From Acanthococcus lagerstroemiae (Eukaryota; Arthropoda; Insecta; Hemiptera; Eriococcidae), in the NCBI GenBank assembly GCA_031841125.1, contig CM063110.1:54721946-54785945 (forward strand): 64,000 nt of DNA. The letters are read 5' to 3'. The notes below the pieces were generated by a model. That model made no database searches, had not been told where the DNA came from, and was given only the letters and a program-made list of their open reading frames with translations. Every line of letters starts with the position of its first letter. Position 1 is the stretch's first letter. Shown here one piece after another: positions 57,070 to 64,000 of the stretch. The position numbers and the translations under genes were made by a program.

Positions 57070-59100
57070 GAGAAATATATTACATAATAACAAGTAAAAA
57101 TGGATTTCTTTTCACACTATTTCATAAATGAAGTAAAAAATCAGCCACGTTTTGACTATCCACCACTCTTCACAAGTTGTCCACTTTCTTCCGAGGATCA
57201 AATTCCCTAACTTTTCCAGATTTTTTCAATGCTCACCAACGCCCCCTCCTTTTGTCAAGGGCGGACTTCTTTGAATACTAGGCTGGTTATGCCCACTGGC
57301 CACAATAAAAACAATTTAATGCGTACGTCTCTGTTGAAAGGCCCCACTTTGGCGATCACAGTTTTGGCTGTACAGCTGATTTTTTTTTATTTTTTATTTT
57401 GACCAAAAAAACAATTTTTGGGTTTTTAGCGATTTAGTTGTTTCAGCTCCGCTGTACAATTTTTTGAGATCTCATTCCATTCAAGCTCTAGGGTATGAAA
57501 TGCATAGAAACAAAAAAGGGCCCAGGTTGTCGACTCCAGTTTTTTTCTTTATGGAAGTTTTCACTCTTAATCATTTTGCGGACTTTCAAAAAAAAAAAAA
57601 TACAGCTTTTCTGTACCTCATTATCAAAAAGACTGAAAAAATATCTTTCAGTAACGTTACACAGCTGGTTAAGGTCTTATTCGAAAGGTAATTCGGTCTA
57701 GTATGACCCCTGCCCCTCGACTTCATACCGACAAGACCAAGTGGACCTTCTTGACAGAGATGTGTACAAAATATGAACATTTTGTAAGACTATTGAAATA
57801 GTTCGAATAGATGTTATTGACTTTTCACACATACAGAACCTTCAAGACAGGTTATCACTTATGAAAGCCGCCCCCCCCCCCCTCACGACATGCGCGCGCG
57901 TTTTGAAACACACGGTACAAAAAGTCAAGTAGAAATCTTTTGAACGGCTGCAGGACCAGCCTAGAGAGCATTTTCGGAATTTTCCCACGCCCAAGCTGAT
58001 TCACCCATTGAATAATTAGGGGTGCGCTTTTTCATTATGCGAAAAAGAAGGGTAGTTTTCGTGAAAAGGAAACAGAGAAGGAAAAAACGCGACAATAATC
58101 AGCTATTTAAAATTTAAAAAAGCGAGAATCACGCCAGTTTTAGGATGTTGGATACTTTAAGGCTCTTTATCAGTTTTGGACTGTCAGTTCGGGCTAATAT
58201 ACCAGTTTGGGTTTTTGGTCAGATATTGTTTGTCCATCACATTGGTTGGTTTTTTAGTAGTGATTCTCAATTTCCAGATAATATTAAGCGTTTCCCGAAA
58301 CATTCCCGATTTGATTTCTCTTTTCTTTCTACTTTTTTCTTTGGGCGAGGAGAGGGGCTCACATTTTTCGTATTTTTGATTGAAAATATTCTGGGAAACA
58401 TTCCTGTATTGCACATGCTGCAGACGAGAGTGATCAGAGCCATAGCCAAGAGATGCAGGGGCAGAAGTTCATGACAGTCGAGCACCTGGCACTGGTTGTT
58501 GAGGCTGACAGTCCAGCACATGACACTAGTTGTTGGAGCGGCAGTGGCAGTGGTTGATGACAGTAGCGACCTGGTACCTGAAGTATGAGAGGGTTGAGTA
58601 CCCTGAAGTTGGAGTTACCAAGAGAACAACTGAAATGGAACACTGGAAGTACCATTCATACATGACAGTTCCAACGATTTAAATTCGTGCGCCTTATTTC
58701 GCGTGCATTCCATATACAAATGGCATGCGTTTGATTTCTAGACTTGTCGTTTTTCGCATGCAAACGCTCTTTCTATCGCTCGCAAATAATTATTCTCCAA
58801 TAACTACTAATTGAATATTACATTAAATGACATGTAGATGACATAACTTACCAGTAAATTACCTTCTCAACACAAAATTCCAAACTGAACTCAAAAACGC
58901 AACGCGCAACCGCTAACTTGGAAGTTGGAAACAGGAACTGTGAGATAGTTGGTAGTTGGGTTAGTTGGTAGATACGCATGGAACCGGATAGCCATTAAGC
59001 CGCGAACGTTTATCTAAAGGCGCCGACTTGGCGACAACCTTGAAACCTGAAGGTAACTTCACCCGTAGCTACAAGCCATTGTTTCATTCTGATATCAACC
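57070..59100. other. AT-rich interior of the GCAGC-rich block
   Basis: Open frames at 58145-58655 on both strands have no recognised domain. Poly-A and poly-C tracts are present. Confidence 0.3.
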
Positions 59101-59802
59101 TTAGCTGCTGAAAAAATAGAATTATCCGCAGCGTTCCGCTACTTAGTCGCAGTAAAATGAAACGCTGCTGTATACTATCCAACATTTAACCGCTGAATGC
59201 TGCTACTTTTCATCATCCACATCAGCAGTGTAGTGGATAATTGTTTTAAATTGCTGCGTAACGCTGCTGTCTCTATGTGTACTCTGCGGAATCATTTCAA
59301 AATCCGCAGCAGACAACTCTTGAGGTCTGCTGTTAGATCTGCTCACATCGCAGTGTAACGCTGCATTGATTCTCATAATTTCGCAGCGGAAAACTGAAAA
59401 TCCGCTACAACCAGGAGCTGAATTTTGCCCGATTTCATCAATAGGGAGGCCTCGTTCCCTTATTGCCAGTATTCTGGTCTCGAACTCTACTTGTTGTCGA
59501 GATTAAAATACATTTTTTCCCCCGGTGATCATGCATGGTCAACCTAGTATGAGCATTTGAGCAATTTCAGAAAGGGAGACTCGTTGTTGGCCACAATGGG
59601 TCACCACCAATCCATTCGAGACGCTTATTTGAATTCTATTGATCGTTTGAGCTGAGGCTAACTACAATCTTAGAATTCTCGTGAATTTTACTAGCCTAAG
59701 GAGATGTGCACATTCGTTCGATGCTCGTAGCATTTCTCGCCTCAGGTCACTTATGCCGAAGCAACCGTTTAATTGTCTGCCTGTTCGGGCTAATGTGATG
59801 TA

Positions 59803-60697
59803 CACAGTGTACTCAGAAAGTTCCAGGACTAATTTTGCAGAAAATGTACAACTGGCGCTATCTGTTAACCGACGCCGGAACTATGCAATATCAACCCTTA
59901 GCTGCGCACAATTGAAATGTCAGCGCTGTAACTTCATGTAGCGTCTGATTATGATCCTTTGAAGTGACGTGTTTTCGTTACTTAGTCATAATGGAACAGG
60001 CGTGCGCACAAAAATTTTGTTTCATAGTTGGCAAAAGTGTTTTGAAAACATTCGAGTTGTTAGAAACCGCGTATGGGGATGACTTTTAAAGGCGAGGCTA
60101 CGTTTTCCAGTGGTATGTGCTCGCTGGAAAATGATCTGCAAGAGGAGCGCCCTTTCACATTCTTTTTTCAATTTTCGCGGGAGGATTATCCATCATAAAT
60201 TTGTGCCCCCAGGCCAAAAAATAAACGCAGTATCCTACAAAAAGATGTCCTGGAACGATTTTTGAAGTAGATTCGACGCGTGAGACCGGAATTGTACCGC
60301 ACCAGTGACTTTTTTCCTCTTGCAAGAGACACAAGACAATGCGCCAGGCCATTCCTCGACACTTGTCACTCAATTTTTGGTTCAAGTCAGTCATCACGAT
60401 TCACCATCCGCCCTACTCAGCAGATCTGACTTGGTTACACTTTTTTTATTTCCTAAATTGAAAATGGCGATGAAGAAAGAGCGTTTCGAAGTGTTGAGGC
60501 GATTCAAAGGAATGTGACCAGGGCTCTGAAAGCCATTCCAAAAAAAGAGTTCTCCAGATCGTTCCACCGACTGTATAGGAGCACAGTAAAATTTGTATAG
60601 AACGAGGAGGGGGTTATATTGAAAACTAAATAAAAAATTTTTTCTGAACTCTTTTTGTGAAAAAAAATTGATCCCGGAACTTTTTGAATACGCTGTG
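59803..60697 (+). mobile_element. Mariner-type element, internally deleted
   Basis: Inverted ends CACAGTGTACTCAGAAAGTT (left) and the inverse of CACAGCGTATTCAAAAAGTT (right, ending 60697) are flanked by TA on both sides (59801-59802 and 60698-60699), the mariner target. At 60310-60500 the plus strand retains QDNAPGHSS and LFLFPKLKMAMK, corresponding to the catalytic-Asp block (DNAPxH) and the FPxLKxxL block of mariner transposase, with the third Asp region altered. At 895 bp it is shorter than the usual 1.3 kb and carries frameshifts. Confidence 0.82.
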
Positions 60698-60699
60698 TA

Positions 60700-61638
60700 C
60701 ATTAGGTTAATCATGAAAAAAATAATTTAATTCGGATGTGTGTTATGCCATGACGGCGTGAGGGCGCAGACAAGTGCCTGGTTGTAAGGGTGTACGAAAC
60801 ATGAACCTGGCTGTGCCAAAACATGTAAATGAATATTTTCAGCGTTGTTACATGCTAAAAAATATAAAATTTTAAAATTCAAGTTCTTAGTTCCCAGAAC
60901 ACGGGCAAGATGGCTCATGGTAGGTGTTCTTTTATCATCCAATCGATCGAAAATCTCATAATCCACCCACCGAATTGCCACGTCGCGGATCCAAATCATT
61001 TCATATTCAGTTATATCACTTATTTCAGTTTCTGAGGGCAGACTTTCAAATTCAGTGCAATGAAGACTTGATATTTTTCTCGATTAATTCGGTCAAAATT
61101 CTCAGGTGTTTTATCAGAAGAATTCAGAAATTCTTTGTACAATAGGATGGGACGGAGACGCTCATTTCTGTTTTCTATTTCCAAGATCAGGTCGGCTTAG
61201 AAATAGAACTTTCCTGCAGTCTGGAGGGCTTGAAATTTCGAATTGTCTTTGCATTATGTATTTCAACCATACACTACTCGATAATCAAATATAGTGCAGT
61301 ATGTTTAAAAACAGTTCATGTTCACAAGCTCCACCCCGCCCTTCTCAACATCAAAGTAAACAACCACATTTCATTTGAAGTATATTGTTAACATGAAATG
61401 GGAGGAGGTAGACTTGAAAAGCTTGTCTTGACGTGTACAGTTGCGTTTCAGCTAGGAAAGTGAAAGTAAGGCTATACATGTGTGCGACCCATTTTGAATT
61501 TTAACCCTCGTATTCATAGAGAATCAATATTAACATGGACATGTCTACTGGGTCGCCACGCGAAAGAGAAAAATTCCGCTGAAGACCCCCCGCAGAAAAA
61601 GTTCCGCAGAAAAGTACAACCGTTGTGAAGTAGTTGCC
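60700..61638. other. Intergenic, nothing recognised
   Basis: AT-rich; a 90-residue minus-strand frame (60727-60999) has no recognised domain. Confidence 0.35.
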
Positions 61639-62278
61639 TATTCCTCTTTACGCGGTCATTCGTTCCGTCATGTTTCAACGGGCTGACACGGAGAATGCCG
61701 AGCGATAACGAGGATGAACGACTAGCCGAGGCATTGGAATGTGGGTATGCCCGTCAGCATAGTCGCCTGGACGACGTGTGCATGTAATGATGTCTTCCAT
61801 GCGACAGTCAAAATTTTGCAGGCTTTATATTTTGCGGACGTACTATTTATTATAGTCCGGTATAATGTTGGAATTTGAAAAATATATTTTTGTTCCATCC
61901 TAGTGTGCAATGTGTCTATTATCCAGCCGAGCTGAGATTTTCAATAAACTGTCTATCTAGCTCATGGTGCGAGATAAACCGCCTAGCTGTACTCTGAATT
62001 CAAAATTTGGAGAAACAAACGATATATTGTCCAATAAGTTGTGCGAACTCAAAATAATAGGTATCTATTTCAGGCATACAAGCGAATTATTTTCTTAGCC
62101 TATGTTCACTGCGTAATAATAGTGTAATGGGTACATTAAATTCATTCGTCATACTGTTTGCAAGTAAATCGATGGAAAATTCTTTCGTTGTCAAATCAAA
62201 TCACTAAAACACAGTTAAGTTTCTTTTACCCAGCAACATGAGCTTAAAGGTAACATGACGAAAGGTGGATGTTGTATG

Positions 62279-63629
62279 TCAGTTGGTTTTGTTTTTTTCG
62301 AATGGTGTGTAGTAAACAATTTCCTTTATACCCGCAGCTTGTGAAATAGCTCGTCCTCTGGATGGATACGCGTCCTGAACATTGGCAATCGGTTTTCCGA
62401 CATAGTTCTCCAGGTCTGTGAATGCCGTGAACTGTAACACAGAGTAGTCAGTTGAGTGTTTGAAATGAACGAGTTACTTTTTAGAGACATGGATTGGATT
62501 TTTAGTGGCTCAAGAAATCCTATTTTAAAATATCTTCTCATTTTCTTCTAAGGCCTATCGGTGACCTAATGTGGATGACAGTAGCAATCATATTATTCGG
62601 CTAAATGGGCCGGATAACCTGGTCAGTTTACTATTGTTTTCCTCTCAGTTTATTACTTTAGTATTTTTGCTTCTCGTTGCTGAAGACTTGTGTGTGTGAA
62701 TCGTTACTAGCCTTATGCCCCCCAAAATTGAGTAGGTGACCCACAAGATACACAACACAGCACCGATCCTTCAGATACAGATGGTACTGTGTTCTGCGAA
62801 TATAACACTTTGCTCCTGAGAACTGACTAAGGGGCTGCAGATTTTGCTATCTATTCCCCTCGACTGGTACTATAGTTGTACCATTCCCTTGGATATTCGT
62901 GGGAAGACGGATGAAAGCTGTTCACTAGTTTCCCGGCGCAGGGATTCGAACCCGCGCCGCAAAGATGCGACGTGACCCAGCATTACTCGATTGGAAAGGA
63001 CGAAAACCCCAATTTAACCCAATAGTCTCAGCTATAGAAAAACAAAGGAACAGGAAAGAATGGGTGGCCAGTGGTGAGTTATCTCAAGTGGTTGTAATTC
63101 ATGTACAATGTGGGTCGCCACTGTTCATATTAAAGTAGAATACTAGTAATTTGAGGTACAATACCTGGCAGACGGATAAGTAGCCTGTCCTACTCTTCGG
63201 AATCAGGATATATGTGGCAGAGTAACATATCGTGCTGTTATTTTGACTCTGATCGTAGTATGTTCCGACGTAGGAATAATAGAATGGATAATCGATTGCT
63301 ATTTGATCGAAGAAACCGTAAATAGTCTCGCGCACATTTCCACGTACCTCGCTCGAAGAGCCAGCTTTTGTTATGTTTTTAAGTACATTCTCGAATTTGG
63401 TAAACTGGGGATTTGCGATGGCACCTTCCTAAACCGTCGTGCAGAAGTATTAGCACAATTTGCCATAATATATTTATGTGTTTGTATTTACGTAATACCC
63501 AGATGTGAAGCAATCATTACCACTGCAATTTGGGAACGAACGACTACAATGCCCTGTGGTTGTGTGTATGCATTCTCCAAGGACCCGTATGACTTTTTGT
63601 AGTAAATGTACTCTCCAGTGAGTGGCCAC
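62279..63629 (-). CDS. Gene C: carbonic-anhydrase-like protein, 3' exons only (window edge)
   Basis: Exons 63629-63521, 63428-63165 and 62431-62279 (stop TGA) have the same lengths (109, 264, 153) and phases as exons 4-6 of gene B. They read WPLTGEYIYYKKS, AYTQPQGIVVV, YYSYVGTYYDQSQNNST and AYPSRGRAISQ, ending YYTPFEKNKTN. The third zinc histidine is Ile. Exons 1-3 should lie just beyond 64000, since gene B has 309 bp between exons 4 and 3 and the matching intron runs to the edge. A hand comparison of exon 6 with gene B gives about 9 nonsynonymous and 10 synonymous changes in 153 bp, which suggests both copies have been kept under purifying selection. Confidence 0.85.
62705..62995 (-). mobile_element. 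tRNA-derived SINE, family 2, copy 3
   Basis: Minus-strand head with B box GGTTCGAATCCC and GCGCGGGTTCGAATCCCTGC; it is at the same intron position as the copy in gene B. Confidence 0.65.
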
Positions 63630-63951
63630 CTGAAACACGAATATGAGTGAGTAAATTGTGACTGTGGCCATGAATGATCAGTCGTGTGTAAAATGTAACT
63701 TCGAGCTGGTCGTCGGTCAGCATCAGCATATTATTCAATAGTGCGAACTGGTAATGCTTCTTTTGCATAGTCATTCTACGTTTCCAGAAATCTTTTAAGG
63801 GTAGTCGATAGATACGTGTTCGTCATAGTTGTGGATGTCAAAGAGAAACTTGCATTATGCTGATGTAGTTCCTCCATTTCCAAAAATCTTTCGAAGAGTA
63901 GTTATGTGTGTTCCTCATGGTTGAAGCGGTCAGAGAGAAACTTGTCAGTTA

Positions 63952-63985
63952 TTTGTGTGTGTGTGTGTGTGTGTGAGTGTGTGAG
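63952..63985 (+). repeat. GT microsatellite
   Basis: About 15 GT units with one interruption (GAGTGTGTGAGAG), in the intron before exon 4 of gene C. The duplicated partner in gene B lacks this expansion (GTTTGTCTGTGAG). Confidence 0.85.
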
Positions 63986-64000
63986 AGGCTCGAAGCGTGT

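Larger units (their letters stand above)
55480..59440. repeat. Block with GCAGCG-rich ends, possible large transposon
   Basis: The left 400 bp (55480-55870) and right 330 bp (59110-59440) are crowded with GCAGCG/CGCTGC words (CAGCAGCGTTC, TTGCAGCGG, AACGCTGCTG, TTTCGCAGCGGAAAA) that are rare in between. This resembles subterminal repeats of a DNA transposon, but no exact ends or target duplication could be fixed. The interior is AT-rich with a CT/CA microsatellite (56216-56287) and a possible exon at 56998-57066. No transposase was recognised. Confidence 0.4.
61639..64000. repeat. Segmental duplication, right copy
   Basis: Collinear with 44088-46560, from TATTCCTCTTTACGCGGTCA through exons 6, 5 and 4 and on toward exon 3. 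It is cut by the window edge about where exon 3 of gene C should start. Confidence 0.85.

Noticed and set aside
1..64000. CRISPR arrays, operons, rRNA genes
   Set aside because: No regularly spaced short repeats with unique spacers, no prokaryotic gene organisation and no rRNA sequence are visible.

Overview
The window is AT-rich eukaryotic DNA from an animal, most likely an arthropod. Evidence: spliced genes with GT/AG introns, an R1-clade LINE, Jockey-type LINE pieces, a mariner, many hAT-type MITEs, tRNA-derived SINEs and a Helitron. A sap-feeding hemipteran would fit, but no single-copy marker gene settles the species. No prokaryotic genes, rRNA or CRISPR arrays are visible.

The main content is a cluster of related genes, all on the minus strand, that I assembled exon by exon. 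They encode secreted alpha-carbonic-anhydrase-like proteins of about 290 to 297 residues. The six coding exons of the complete copies measure 85, 138, 145, 109, 261/264 and 135/153 bp, with fixed intron phases (1, 1, 2, 0, 0). Two copies are complete: gene A (24397-30363) and gene B (44742-53879). Gene C (62279-63629) runs off the right edge. Gene D (3742-11834) has exons 1-4 but no recognisable exons 5-6. Copy E (34950-38310) is a pseudogene with two broken splice donors and a premature stop. Wherever the relevant exon is present, the histidines that bind catalytic zinc in classical carbonic anhydrases are replaced. The family therefore looks like a tandem expansion of secreted, catalytically dead carbonic-anhydrase folds, and this is the most interesting thing in the window.

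Layout: 1-3000 retrotransposon gag remnant; 3742-11834 gene D, whose large first intron holds a SINE and a 2.8 kb hAT-like element; 13396-16200 decayed R1 LINE pieces; 16430-24390 degenerate GACTCTT/AAGAGTC arrays around a hAT-like transposase relic; 24397-30363 gene A; 31016-32821 Helitron; 33000-38310 MITEs and pseudogene E, with MULE and LINE relics in its intron; 38500-44060 repeats and a GC-rich island; 44088-53879 gene B, with a Jockey LINE split by a 3.7 kb insertion inside intron 1; 54215-60700 repeats, a GCAGC-rich block and a mariner; 61639-64000 a duplicated block carrying gene C.

The genes share a conserved 5' flank and signal-peptide exon, and genes B and C lie in a clear segmental duplication. 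Their proteins would enter the secretory pathway. A role as salivary, gut or cuticular binding proteins is inference only.
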